Shown in pieces: positions 9,465 through 18,181 of a stretch of 64,000 nt of DNA. Source of the DNA: Chryseobacterium indologenes (GTDB lineage Bacteria; Bacteroidota; Bacteroidia; Flavobacteriales; Weeksellaceae); NCBI RefSeq assembly GCF_002025665.1, contig NZ_CP018786.1:2480001-2544000 (forward strand). The letters run 5' to 3'. The notes beneath the pieces were generated by a model, which worked only from the letters and a program-made list of their open reading frames with translations, was not told where the DNA came from and did not search any database. Each line of letters starts with the position of its first letter. Position 1 is the first letter of the stretch. Position numbers and translations under genes: made by a program.

Positions 9465-9860
9465 ATGAAAAAAAGTTTCTACCTCCGTTTTGCGCTTTCA
9501 ATGATCTTGCTGATGCATAGTGTGATTTCTATTTTCAGTGGGGATGTAAATGACTTTGGACAGATCTATCTGAATGGATTAGGTTTCAATCCTGTAGGAA
9601 TTTATATAGCCTGGGTAGTAAAACTGACCCATCTTTTATCGGTACCATTAATCTGGGTTGACAGATGGATCAAGCCAGTGGCTGTTTGTAATATTTTGAT
9701 TTTCATTTTTGGAATCTATTACGTCCACTGGCAAAATGGATGGTTTGTGGCAGGTGGCGGAACTAATGGTATTGAGTTCAATGTTTTGCTGATCTTCAGT
9801 TTTTTTAATCTGATGTACCCCGAAGTTTCCCTGAATTTTATGAATAAAAAGAAGAGGTAA
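9465..9860 (+). CDS. DoxX-like small membrane protein
   Basis: A 131-residue protein with four hydrophobic segments: an N-terminal one (LRFALSMILLMHSV) and a conserved C-terminal part with WFVAGGGTNGIEFNVLLI, typical of flavobacterial DoxX-family proteins. The function is not established; DoxX relatives are quinone- or redox-associated membrane proteins. The ATG at 9465 is preferred over GTG 9432, which overlaps the promoter. It stands alone between a terminator and the LytS gene. Confidence 0.75.
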   Translation: MKKSFYLRFALSMILLMHSVISIFSGDVNDFGQIYLNGLGFNPVGIYIAWVVKLTHLLSVPLIWVDRWIKPVAVCNILIFIFGIYYVHWQNGWFVAGGGTNGIEFNVLLIFSFFNLMYPEVSLNFMNKKKR

Positions 9861-9959
9861 CATTTTAAAATCATTTGTTTTTTCATAGTCCTTTATTAGC
9901 AGCCATCATCAATACTGATAGTTGGTAGATGGTAACCTTCATTTAATAGACTTATTTTT

Positions 9960-9967
9960 TATATTTG
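9960..9967 (+). promoter_or_regulatory. Candidate -7 promoter element for the LytS/LytTR pair (TATATTTG)
   Basis: A perfect TAnnTTTG element lies 29 nt before the ATG of the kinase gene. No TTG is present at the right upstream distance, so the promoter may be weak or activator dependent. Confidence 0.45.
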
Positions 9968-9996
9968 AGAGAACAAATAGTACTTTGTACTTTTAA

Positions 9997-11082
9997 ATGA
10001 TAATAAGCTTGAAATCAGACAGTCAATCTAAATGGCGGATTCATCTGCTTTTTTGGATATTGTATTATATTCTGGAAATTTACCTTGACTTTTACTGGTC
10101 CAGATATCAGTTTCCGGATTTTAAATGGCAGATAAGACTTCAGAATACCTTTATGCTGGAGCTCGGATATCTTTTTGTGAAAATTCCCTTAGCGTATGCT
10201 TTGCTGTATGTAAACGAAAGGCTTGATCTTAAGCATGTTTTTAAATATATTTTCTGTATTCTCATTATAATAGCAACTGTTTTGGTTCACCGGTTTTTAA
10301 CCCATTATATTATTTATCCTGAGATCTATGGCGTTACAGAAACATTGGACGGAAAGCATGCTACAGGATTTATCAACGGCTATGTGGCTTTTAATTCTTT
10401 TATGGATCTGATTTTTATGGTAGGTCTTATTTTTGGGGTTGAAATTACACGACAAAAGAATATACTCAAAGAACAGATCTCTCAATTAAAATCAGAAAAA
10501 CTAGATCAGGAACTTACTATGCTGAAGGCTCAGATCAATCCTCATTTTCTTTTCAATACGCTTAATAACATTTACGGAATGGCACTGAAAAAAGCAGATG
10601 AAACTCCGGATGTTATTCTGCAGCTTTCCAAAGTAATGCGGTATAATATTTACGAAGCTGCAGAAAAAACTATTTCTGTAGCCAAGGATATTGAGAATAT
10701 TAAAGATTTCATCCAGATTCAGAAGATTCGTTACCGTCAGCTTACTGTGAACTTTACAGAAAATATTGATAATGCTTCTCAGGAAATTTCACCACTGATA
10801 TTGATACAGTTTATAGAAAATGCCTTTAAACATGGCGTTTCCGAAACCCTGGGAGAAGCATTCATTACAGTAGATATCCGATTAAAAAACGGAATTCTTA
10901 CTTATTTCATAGAAAACTCCAAACAGGAACAACCCCATGAGCATTCCACAAAAATAGGTCTGAAAAATATCCGCAGGCAGCTCGAATTGCTTTATCCCAA
11001 TCATACGCTTTCTGTAGAAGATAAGAATAACCGCTATATTATAACTTTAATCATTGATTTCCATGATACAACCAGCCACTAA
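9997..11082 (+). CDS. LytS/YehU-type sensor histidine kinase
   Basis: A 361-residue kinase with about four N-terminal transmembrane segments (within residues 15-148), a short coiled coil (150-175) and the His_kinase domain. The domain carries the signature LKAQINPHFLFNTLNN, phospho-acceptor His183. A HATPase domain with IQFIENAFKHG and IGLKNIRRQLELLYP follows. Such kinases pair with LytTR response regulators. That gene follows here with a 20-nt overlap, giving a classical two-component pair. The signal is unknown. Confidence 0.92.
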   Translation: MIISLKSDSQSKWRIHLLFWILYYILEIYLDFYWSRYQFPDFKWQIRLQNTFMLELGYLFVKIPLAYALLYVNERLDLKHVFKYIFCILIIIATVLVHRFLTHYIIYPEIYGVTETLDGKHATGFINGYVAFNSFMDLIFMVGLIFGVEITRQKNILKEQISQLKSEKLDQELTMLKAQINPHFLFNTLNNIYGMALKKADETPDVILQLSKVMRYNIYEAAEKTISVAKDIENIKDFIQIQKIRYRQLTVNFTENIDNASQEISPLILIQFIENAFKHGVSETLGEAFITVDIRLKNGILTYFIENSKQEQPHEHSTKIGLKNIRRQLELLYPNHTLSVEDKNNRYIITLIIDFHDTTSH

Positions 11083-11764
11083 AAGATACAACTGTATTAT
11101 TGTAGAAGATGAACCTATTGCTGCTGATATACTGGAAAATTTCATTTCTAGAGATCCGGAACTGAATCTCGTAGGAAAATGTGCCGATGCAGTATATGCC
11201 AGCAGTCTTTTAAGTATTCATGATGTAGATTTAATGTTTCTTGATCTTCATCTTCCTGTAATAAAGGGCTTTGATTTTCTCAGAAATGTAAAAAATCCTC
11301 CTTTTGTGATTGTTACAACTGCTTATCATCAGTATGCGGTTGAAGGTTATGAGCTAGATATTGCGGATTATCTGATGAAACCCATTCCTTATGAGCGTTT
11401 TTTGACTGCTATTGAAAAATTCAGGTATTTGATGGAAGCAGAAGATGCTTTACTTGAAGTTTCTGAACGTGATTTTATTTTCATGAACAGTGGTAAAAAG
11501 AAGATTAAAATTATTCTCCAGGATATTTTTTATATTGAAAGTTTAAGAGAATACATTCATATTCATACAAAGACAGAGACTTTCACTTTTAAAATGCCCA
11601 TCAGTAAAATAGAGGAAATTCTAAATCCCGAAATGTTTGTCCGCATTCATAAATCCTATATTATATCACGATCAAAAATAGAGGTGAAATCTGCCAATAT
11701 TATTCAGATCAATGGAAAAAAACTTCCCGTGGGGAGAACTTATAAGCCATTGATAGAGCTTTAG
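11063..11764 (+). CDS. LytTR-family response regulator
   Basis: A 233-residue regulator with an N-terminal receiver domain (acidic pocket EDE at 15-17, phospho-acceptor Asp61 in MFLDLHLP, Lys in MKPIPYERF). A C-terminal LytTR DNA-binding domain follows (about 135-230; FIESLREYIHIHT, MFVRIHKSYIIS, LPVGRTYK). The ATG at 11063 is preferred over TTG 11054. It overlaps the end of the kinase gene by 20 nt, showing translational coupling. Targets are not evident nearby. Confidence 0.92.
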   Translation: MIQPATKRYNCIIVEDEPIAADILENFISRDPELNLVGKCADAVYASSLLSIHDVDLMFLDLHLPVIKGFDFLRNVKNPPFVIVTTAYHQYAVEGYELDIADYLMKPIPYERFLTAIEKFRYLMEAEDALLEVSERDFIFMNSGKKKIKIILQDIFYIESLREYIHIHTKTETFTFKMPISKIEEILNPEMFVRIHKSYIISRSKIEVKSANIIQINGKKLPVGRTYKPLIEL

Positions 11765-11790
11765 GATTGAGAAGTGAAATTATGTTTAAA

Positions 11791-11847
11791 ACCACCCCGT
11801 CAAAAATTCAAAGAATTTTTGCCACCCCTCCAAAGGAGGGGAATTTT
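11791..11847. repeat. Dispersed double-hairpin repeat, copy 1
   Basis: Two adjacent palindromes lie here: CAAAAATTC-AAA-GAATTTTTG (11801-11821) and CCCCTCC-AAA-GGAGGGG (11825-11841). A second copy of the whole element lies at 45416-45471 in the same orientation. It is non-coding and lies just after the LytTR regulator gene. Confidence 0.75.
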
Positions 11848-11954
11848 AAGTCCTTCAATTCAAAGGCGGCAAATATACATGAAGATAGTTTATTATTTGA
11901 ATGTTGAATAATGTTTTGGTTTAAGACTTATAATTATCTTAAGCCAATTTTTGT

Positions 11955-12272
11955 TTAAAATACCTTAAGACCAATGATTCCCACTACAATCAATAAAGCA
12001 GAAAGCAATCTTAAAATACTTGCAGAATCCTGAAAAAAGAGAATGCCCACCAATAAAGTTCCTACCGCCCCAATTCCTGTCCAGACTGCATATGCCGTTC
12101 CTATAGGAATACTTTTTTGAGCAAACCAGAGAAATCCACCACTGATGGTCATGCATAAGATCGAAAACATGATCCAGCTCCATTTATTATTTTCCGGTTG
12201 TTGGGATAATTTAAGCCCCAAAGGCCATCCAATCTCAAAAATTCCTGCGATAATTAATGCAATCCAGTTCAT
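11955..12272 (-). CDS. gdx: SMR-family exporter, Gdx/SugE-type (guanidinium exporter-like)
   Basis: A 105-residue protein with four transmembrane helices and the essential Glu13 in the first helix (IAGIFEIGW). The segment GTAYAVWTGIGAVG matches the Gdx/SugE subtype rather than the EmrE subtype. Known Gdx proteins exchange guanidinium for protons. It stands alone; I see no guanidine riboswitch upstream. Subtype assignment is from motif only. Confidence 0.85.
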   Translation of the reverse strand: MNWIALIIAGIFEIGWPLGLKLSQQPENNKWSWIMFSILCMTISGGFLWFAQKSIPIGTAYAVWTGIGAVGTLLVGILFFQDSASILRLLSALLIVVGIIGLKVF

Positions 12273-12512
12273 ACTATTTTTGTTTTAATGATATTGAGAA
12301 TGAAAATCTATTAAAGAAAATTCATTGCTTTTACAATACAAAATTACCGCTATCAATTTATAATCAATACTATAAACTATGTGATCCGGCAAAAAACAGA
12401 GATAGAATGTATTTTACCGAAGATGAAACGTTTCATATAATATAATAATATAATGGAATTTGAATAACACAAATAGTGATACCTTTATACCACGAAGTAA
12501 CTTAATATCATT

Positions 12513-13016
12513 ATGCTGACAGACATTATTTCAACACATCTTAACGTTATTTTTTGTGGAATTAATCCAGGTTTAAAATCCTCAAATGACGGCCACCATT
12601 TTTCAGGGAGGAGTAATCGTTTTTGGAAAGTACTGCATCAGGCAGGGTTTACACCCTATGAAATAGAAGCGGTGAATGATACTTCTCTTCTGGATTTTGG
12701 ATATGGACTAACGACAGCTGTGGCTAGAGCAACCTCCCGTGCAGATGAACTTTCAAAGGAAGAATTTGATGAATCTCTTGAAAATTTTAAACTTAAAATA
12801 ACAAAATACCAACCGAAATATGTTGCTTTTCTAGGCAAAGCAGCTTACAAAGCATTTTCTAAGAAAAAAGAAATTCTTTGGGGAGAGCAGCCAGAAGATT
12901 TTTGCGGGGCAAAAGTATGGGTTTTACCCAATACAAGCGGTCTGAACCGAGGTTTTTCTCTTGATAGTCTGGTGATGTATTATAAAGAGTTCCATCATTC
13001 GGTCCATGAATCCTGA
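12513..13016 (+). CDS. mug: Mismatch-specific DNA glycosylase (MUG, uracil-DNA glycosylase superfamily)
   Basis: A 167-residue protein with the MUG active-site motif FCGINPG (Asn18) near the N-terminus, HFSGRSNRFWKVLHQAG, and the second conserved motif PNTSGLNRG (usually PSGLNR-like). It removes uracil or thymine from G:U/G:T mismatches and ethenocytosine. The stop is 3 nt from the stop of the opposing 3-methyladenine glycosylase gene, so two base-excision repair enzymes converge here. Confidence 0.9.
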   Translation: MLTDIISTHLNVIFCGINPGLKSSNDGHHFSGRSNRFWKVLHQAGFTPYEIEAVNDTSLLDFGYGLTTAVARATSRADELSKEEFDESLENFKLKITKYQPKYVAFLGKAAYKAFSKKKEILWGEQPEDFCGAKVWVLPNTSGLNRGFSLDSLVMYYKEFHHSVHES

Positions 13017-13019
13017 TAT

Positions 13020-13625
13020 TTATACTTTATTAGGTTTACTCACATATTTATTTCCCTTCACAAAAAAACGCCAGGGTAAAAGAGCATCTTCCTGTGCATA
13101 GGCAACACCAATACGAGGACTTGCACTGATTTCATCCTGAGCATATGAAATTCCATGGTCTTCAATCCAGATCTCATGTCCGGCCAGATCTTTTTTATTG
13201 AATGTCCTGTCAATTCCTAATGCTTTCGCTGCCGATCCGGGGCCTGCAGAAATAGAAGGTTTAGAAGCTGACATATTCCTTCTGAGCTCCATAATTTCTG
13301 TTCCAATTAAAGGTTCTATAGCTCTCACAAGAACAGCATGAGGATCATCTTGCACTGAAGTCACCACATTAAAAAGATGATGAACCCCGTAGCATAGATA
13401 CACATAAGATACACCGCCATGACTGTATAATGTTTCTGTACGATCTGTACGTCTGCCTTTATAGGCATGGGAAGCTTTATCCTTAACGCCAAAATAGGCT
13501 TCTGTTTCTACAATAATTCCTGCTGTTGTTTCACCATTGATTTTGGTAAAAAGTACTTTTCCCAAAAGGTCCTGCGCCAGAAAAAGAACATCCTGATTGG
13601 AATAATAGGAGGGTGGTAGTTTCAT
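13020..13625 (-). CDS. DNA-3-methyladenine glycosylase (AAG/MPG type)
   Basis: A 201-residue protein of the AAG/MPG family, which excises alkylated and deaminated purines. Visible family features are ETEAYFG, DKASHAYKGRRTDRT, YVYLCYGVHHLFNVVT and AGPGSAAKALGID. The length is normal. It converges on mug with a 3-nt gap between stop codons and has its own promoter region upstream in the AT-rich gap 13626-14002. Confidence 0.92.
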   Translation of the reverse strand: MKLPPSYYSNQDVLFLAQDLLGKVLFTKINGETTAGIIVETEAYFGVKDKASHAYKGRRTDRTETLYSHGGVSYVYLCYGVHHLFNVVTSVQDDPHAVLVRAIEPLIGTEIMELRRNMSASKPSISAGPGSAAKALGIDRTFNKKDLAGHEIWIEDHGISYAQDEISASPRIGVAYAQEDALLPWRFFVKGNKYVSKPNKV

Positions 13626-14002
13626 GAATGATGTTAGAATTATTAATTCAAAAATAATAATAATTTATCTTAAATGAAATTCGGGAAGATGAGTTTCTTT
13701 TTTTAAATAATAAATATGTACAGAGCCGTAATTTTTCAATATTATTTTTTTATGAATATTTATACTAAAAAAAATGTTATTCTTTGCATAATATGTTTGA
13801 TGGTAATTTTTACAGTTCATTTTGTCAAGATATAAATAAAATAAATCTATATTGATACAATAATAGAATAATTAAATAATTGAAAATTAATAACTTAGAT
13901 TAAAATGAGAAACTTGTGTTGTATGCGTGATGTATTTATGTTGTATATATTTATTTGATATATTTTGATTTTTAATGCAGATTTGTCACCAAATAACACA
14001 GG
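13626..14002. other. AT-rich intergenic region, no gene seen
   Basis: This 377-nt gap lies between divergently read genes. It is very AT rich, presumably holding promoters for both sides. The only ORF in it is a 17-codon stretch at 13904-13957 without support. Confidence 0.6.
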
Positions 14003-14932
14003 ATGAAAAAAATATTATTACAGGCTTTTGTGCTTACTTTTGCATTAAGCCATTCCCAAGTAGGCATTAATCAGTCATCACCGTCTGCTGCACTGGATAT
14101 CGTCTCAAAAGGCAATACCAATACTACAAAGGCATTGGAAATAAACAACTCCACAGGAACGGAAATGGTGACAGTTCTTGATAATGGGAATGTGGGAATA
14201 AACGCACCTATCCCAACTGCGAAGCTGCATACCAAAGGAAGTATCCGTTACGAAAACCTTCCCCAATTAGCAGGCAGTGTAACACCTATTGCAATAGATG
14301 CTAATGGATATGTAGGTACCTATGTACCTGCTGTACTTTATTCTTACATTACTATCGACAACTCTCAGACAACTTCTCCATTTTCTCTTTACAATAATAG
14401 TATTTTCTACAGTTTGCCTTTCCAGGCTACCGGTATTGCCAGTAATTCACTAAATGTAACATTGGGCACTGATGCATCTGCAACGCTTAACAGAACCTCC
14501 GGAGGAAGTAATCCGGCAACCAATGTAATTTACATTACCATTCCTGATCCTGGCGTATATAAACTAAATTTAAAGTATTCTATTAATTGTACTGGTGCTA
14601 TATCGGGAAGCAATGGAGGAAACAATTTTATAGGTGCAGTCAGCAGTATTTATCTGGCAGCTACAGGAAGTACTACTTATAATGAACAGGCCAGTATACG
14701 CAGCAATATATTTCCTCTACGTGACAGTGCAGGTAGTTTAAGTAGCCCAGGGCAATATGATTATCCCTCACAAAATAGTATGTTTTCTATTATAGCTACT
14801 ACAACAGCCAATCAGAAACTTGCTCTATTTACTAACTGGGGAACAGGTGATCAGTTCAACACAAATGCATGCTCTCTTTCAGAGGCTGCTGGTTTGGAAA
14901 AAAAAGCAACATTTATTATTTCTAAGTTATAA
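14003..14932 (+). CDS. Secreted protein with Bacteroidota tail-fibre-like N-terminal repeat, paralogue A
   Basis: The 309-residue protein has a signal peptide ending SHSQVGINQ. It then shows the repeat style widespread in Bacteroidota surface proteins: VGINQSSPSAALDIVSKGNT, NNSTGTEMVTVLDNGNVGI, PTAKLHTKGSIRYENLP. The rest is a Ser/Thr/Asn-rich beta-structured domain with no catalytic motif visible. No T9SS sorting domain is seen at the C-terminus (FIISKL). The next gene is a paralogue 17 nt downstream, so this is a tandem duplication. Function unknown, possibly surface or adhesive. Confidence 0.8.
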   Translation: MKKILLQAFVLTFALSHSQVGINQSSPSAALDIVSKGNTNTTKALEINNSTGTEMVTVLDNGNVGINAPIPTAKLHTKGSIRYENLPQLAGSVTPIAIDANGYVGTYVPAVLYSYITIDNSQTTSPFSLYNNSIFYSLPFQATGIASNSLNVTLGTDASATLNRTSGGSNPATNVIYITIPDPGVYKLNLKYSINCTGAISGSNGGNNFIGAVSSIYLAATGSTTYNEQASIRSNIFPLRDSAGSLSSPGQYDYPSQNSMFSIIATTTANQKLALFTNWGTGDQFNTNACSLSEAAGLEKKATFIISKL

Positions 14933-14949
14933 CTGCAAATAAAAAGGTA

Positions 14950-15933
14950 ATGAACAAAATATTCTTTATACCATTTACATTTGTTTCCTTCTTTTTATTT
15001 GCTCAAAGCAGCAATATAGGATTCAATACAGCGACGCCTACTGCCACTCTTGATGTTGTATCTAAAAGTAATACTAGTGGGACGAAAGCTTTGGAAATTA
15101 ATAATTCTGCTTCTTCAGAACTTATGAAAGTCATCAATACAGGAAAGGTGGGAATTAATATAGGAACTTCCACACCCACAGCCTTATTACATGTAAACTC
15201 TGCCGGAGTACTTAATATAAGGCATGAAAATTTACTTGGACTTTCATCACCGGCTTATACTCCTCCCTTCAATAAATTAGGAGTGGATGCCTCTGGAAAT
15301 AGTGTAGTAATGCCAGTCACTGTTAAATATTTGTATTATCAGCAACTTTCCAACTATCCTGCCACCTATTCATTTACTACCAACACAGGCGGATTTTCGC
15401 TATATGACCCCAATCAATATATCAATATTCCTATTAATAATGATGCCGGCTTAAAGGGCAATAGCGCAGGATTTACCTTTGGTACAGATGCTTCGGCAAC
15501 AGTGAATGGGCAGTCGGTAAGTAATGTTAAATATATTGTAATTCCTGAGCCTGGTGTATATTCTTTTGAAACCTGGGGATCAATTCGTTGCAACAGATAT
15601 AATAACACTCAAAATTATAGTTTCTCCGGACAGATCAATATAAATACCGTTTTTGCCACAGCATCCGGCAGTACTTATACTTCTAATACTACTTCAGGAG
15701 GAATTATTAACGCAAACAGGGATGATTTTGGAAATACAACAACTGTATCTTATGCATTTTCAAATGCTCAGATCTTAACACATACATTACAAACAACAGT
15801 ACCTAATCAAAAAGTAGCACTTTTCTTTCAATATATAGGCGGAGAACCTAATCAGTTAACTCACAATGAATGTTTACTCAATATACCAACTGGTGGTGAC
15901 ACAAGTTATTATATCATCATTACTAAATCGTAG
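14950..15933 (+). CDS. Secreted protein with tail-fibre-like N-terminal repeat, paralogue B
   Basis: A 327-residue paralogue of the preceding gene. It has a signal peptide (ending LFAQSSN), the same N-terminal module (NTATPTATLDVVSKSNT, KALEINNSASSELMKVINTG), and a related C-terminal domain with the shared pattern TFGTDASATVNG ... KYIVIPEPGVY. The two proteins differ widely outside these blocks, so the duplication is not recent. Co-transcription with paralogue A is likely (17-nt gap). A perfect 15-bp terminator follows. Confidence 0.8.
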   Translation: MNKIFFIPFTFVSFFLFAQSSNIGFNTATPTATLDVVSKSNTSGTKALEINNSASSELMKVINTGKVGINIGTSTPTALLHVNSAGVLNIRHENLLGLSSPAYTPPFNKLGVDASGNSVVMPVTVKYLYYQQLSNYPATYSFTTNTGGFSLYDPNQYINIPINNDAGLKGNSAGFTFGTDASATVNGQSVSNVKYIVIPEPGVYSFETWGSIRCNRYNNTQNYSFSGQININTVFATASGSTYTSNTTSGGIINANRDDFGNTTTVSYAFSNAQILTHTLQTTVPNQKVALFFQYIGGEPNQLTHNECLLNIPTGGDTSYYIIITKS

Positions 15934-15957
15934 TTTAAGATACCAATTTCTCTTTAA

Positions 15958-15991
15958 ATACAAAAACCTGCAATAATGCAGGTTTTTGTAT
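15958..15991. terminator. Bidirectional terminator
   Basis: A perfect 15-bp stem (15958-15972 with 15977-15991) with loop ATAA and A/T tracts inside the arms. It separates the plus-strand paralogue pair from the minus-strand peptidase unit. Confidence 0.85.
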
Positions 15992-15995
15992 ATTT

Positions 15996-18167
15996 TTATT
16001 TTGCTCCCGGGGGGCAGTGTTCTTTTAAATATTTTGTAAACATAGTTGTCAGATGCAGCGATGTTCCTTCTCCTTCATTAATAGCGTGGCTACGGTTAGG
16101 ATAAGACATCAGCTGAAACTGTTTGTTGTATTTTACCAGTTCATTGATGTATACTTCTGTATTCTGATAATGTACATTATCATCACCCGTTCCATGAACC
16201 AACAGAAGGTTTCCTTTTAAGTTTTTAGCATAAGCTAATGGTGAACCCTTAACAAAATCTTCTCTGTTTTCCTGTGGAAGCCCCATATAACGTTCCTGAT
16301 AGATATTGTCATAGAATAACTGATTAGCAACCGGTGCAATGGCAATTCCTGTTTGATAAATATCAGGATACTGTCCTAAAAGATTCAGGGTAGAAGAACC
16401 TCCACCGCTCCAGCCCCATACGGCAACTCTTGAAGTATCGATATAAGGCCATTTTGCAAATAAAGCTTTCGCTCCCATAGCCTGATCACGGATATTCATC
16501 TGACCTATTTTACGATAGACAGATTTTCTCCATTCGCTTCCTCTAGGAGAAGGTGTGCCACGATTTTCAATAGAAACATATAAATAACCATCTTCAGCCA
16601 TATTTCCGGCATATAACCAATTCCAGCCGGTATAAAAATCATCTGTAACTGTTTGCAGAGCAGGCTCTCCATATACGTAGAAAACGATAGGATATTTTTT
16701 ATTAGGATCGAAATTTTTAGGCTTTACTACCCATCCATCTAATGTAATACCGTCCTGTGTAGTAATCTGGAAAAATTCAGCTTTAGATTTTGCAGGATCT
16801 GCTTTTACAGACCTGTTGGCAGCAACTAATTCTTTATGTTCCGGAAGTGATATCACTGCATCTGCGGAAAATGCATTGATACTGTTATTCGTAAACAGGG
16901 CAATTTTTCCATTGGGTGATATTGTATAAGTATTAGAACCCGTATAGGATTCAGGGGTTACTTTTTGGGCTTTTCCTCCTTTCATACTTACCTTGTACAG
17001 GTATTTCTGAGTGGCATTATTGGGGGAAGCTAAAAAGTAAATCTGATTGTTCTTAACATCAAAGAATTCCGGTTTTATGACATCGTAAGCATCTTTTGTA
17101 ATTAATGTTTCCTTACCATTCATATCTATTTTATAAATATGTCTCCATCCGTCCTTCTCAGAAAGCCATAAAAATTCTTTTCCATTATCAATCCAGTCCC
17201 AACCCTTTGGATCGTTGTCATTCCATCGGGATTTTATATCAATCCATGCCGCATCGGTTTCTGTATGAATCGTCTTACTGCGTGCGGAGTTGGCATCTGC
17301 TACGATAATTTTACTTTGATTCTGCTTTCTGTTCAGTTGCTGCAGAATAATGGATTTAGAATCCAGCACCCATTCCATTCTTGGGATATAGTTTTGCATT
17401 TCATCCCCTGCAATATCAGCTTTCTTTGAAGATTTGGAGGCCAGATCATAAAACCAGATACTGCATCCGGAAGGATTTTCTCCCACCTTTGGATATTCTA
17501 CGGGAACGGTAAAAGAATACAGACTATCCGTATTATTGATCATCAGGAAGTTTTTCGTATCACGTGCATCCAGCTTCCAGTAAGCAATTTTACTTCCATC
17601 CGGAGACCATCTGAATCCATCCTGAGTTCCGAACTCCTCTTCATATACCCAGTCAAAAGTTCCGTTGATTATTCCGTCTGTACCATCTGTGGTGATTTTA
17701 GTCTGCTGATTACTGGAAAGATCTTCAACATAAATATTATGCTTAGACACATAAGCGACTTTTTTGCCATCCGGAGAATACTTTGCAAACATCAGTGAGG
17801 AAGTGGGTAACCCTTTTCCCAATTGGGTAAGCTTTTTAGTATTTTTGTCGTAAATCCAGTAATCTCCACGGGTATTATCTCTCCATACTTTCTTTGTATT
17901 GGCAAAAAGTAATAAACTTTTATCATCAGGAGATACCTGAAAACTCTGTACCTGTAAGGCTTCAGAACTTCCTGTAGGAACCAGTTCGCTACTATTTAAA
18001 AGAAGCTGATCTTTCCCGGGATGCAGTATGTCAACAATTTCAACCCCTTTTTTAGTAAATGAATAATACGCATTACCATCAGGAGTCCATTGAGTTTTCT
18101 GTGCTGCCAATGGGGACAAACACAGGAAATACAATGCAATAGATGTTATTTTTTTTATGTTCCTCAT
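15996..18167 (-). CDS. S9B dipeptidyl-peptidase IV family serine peptidase, exported
   Basis: A 723-residue protein with a signal peptide (ending PLAAQ), an N-terminal beta-propeller and a C-terminal alpha/beta-hydrolase. The catalytic serine is Ser587 in GWSGGGSS, the aspartate is in GTGDDNVH (about 662) and the histidine is His694 in NRSHAI. The double-glutamate motif that binds the free amino terminus is present in DWVYEEEFG. DPP IV enzymes release Xaa-Pro dipeptides. It is 14 nt downstream of an Xaa-Pro aminopeptidase on the same strand and next to a hydroxyproline catabolism operon, which fits digestion of proline-rich protein. Confidence 0.92.
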   Translation of the reverse strand: MRNIKKITSIALYFLCLSPLAAQKTQWTPDGNAYYSFTKKGVEIVDILHPGKDQLLLNSSELVPTGSSEALQVQSFQVSPDDKSLLLFANTKKVWRDNTRGDYWIYDKNTKKLTQLGKGLPTSSLMFAKYSPDGKKVAYVSKHNIYVEDLSSNQQTKITTDGTDGIINGTFDWVYEEEFGTQDGFRWSPDGSKIAYWKLDARDTKNFLMINNTDSLYSFTVPVEYPKVGENPSGCSIWFYDLASKSSKKADIAGDEMQNYIPRMEWVLDSKSIILQQLNRKQNQSKIIVADANSARSKTIHTETDAAWIDIKSRWNDNDPKGWDWIDNGKEFLWLSEKDGWRHIYKIDMNGKETLITKDAYDVIKPEFFDVKNNQIYFLASPNNATQKYLYKVSMKGGKAQKVTPESYTGSNTYTISPNGKIALFTNNSINAFSADAVISLPEHKELVAANRSVKADPAKSKAEFFQITTQDGITLDGWVVKPKNFDPNKKYPIVFYVYGEPALQTVTDDFYTGWNWLYAGNMAEDGYLYVSIENRGTPSPRGSEWRKSVYRKIGQMNIRDQAMGAKALFAKWPYIDTSRVAVWGWSGGGSSTLNLLGQYPDIYQTGIAIAPVANQLFYDNIYQERYMGLPQENREDFVKGSPLAYAKNLKGNLLLVHGTGDDNVHYQNTEVYINELVKYNKQFQLMSYPNRSHAINEGEGTSLHLTTMFTKYLKEHCPPGAK

Positions 18168-18181
18168 AAATATGATTTAAA

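Noticed and set aside
12257..12445. 62-codon plus-strand ORF before mug
   Set aside because: Overlaps the start of the SMR gene, low complexity composition and no motif; looks like chance ORF in AT-rich DNA.
12273..12512. Guanidine riboswitch for the Gdx-like exporter
   Set aside because: The upstream side shows no recognisable conserved riboswitch core; I cannot support one.
13904..13957. 17-codon ORF with two adjacent Cys in the 13.6-14.0 kb gap
   Set aside because: No context linking it to sulfur genes and no other support; likely chance.
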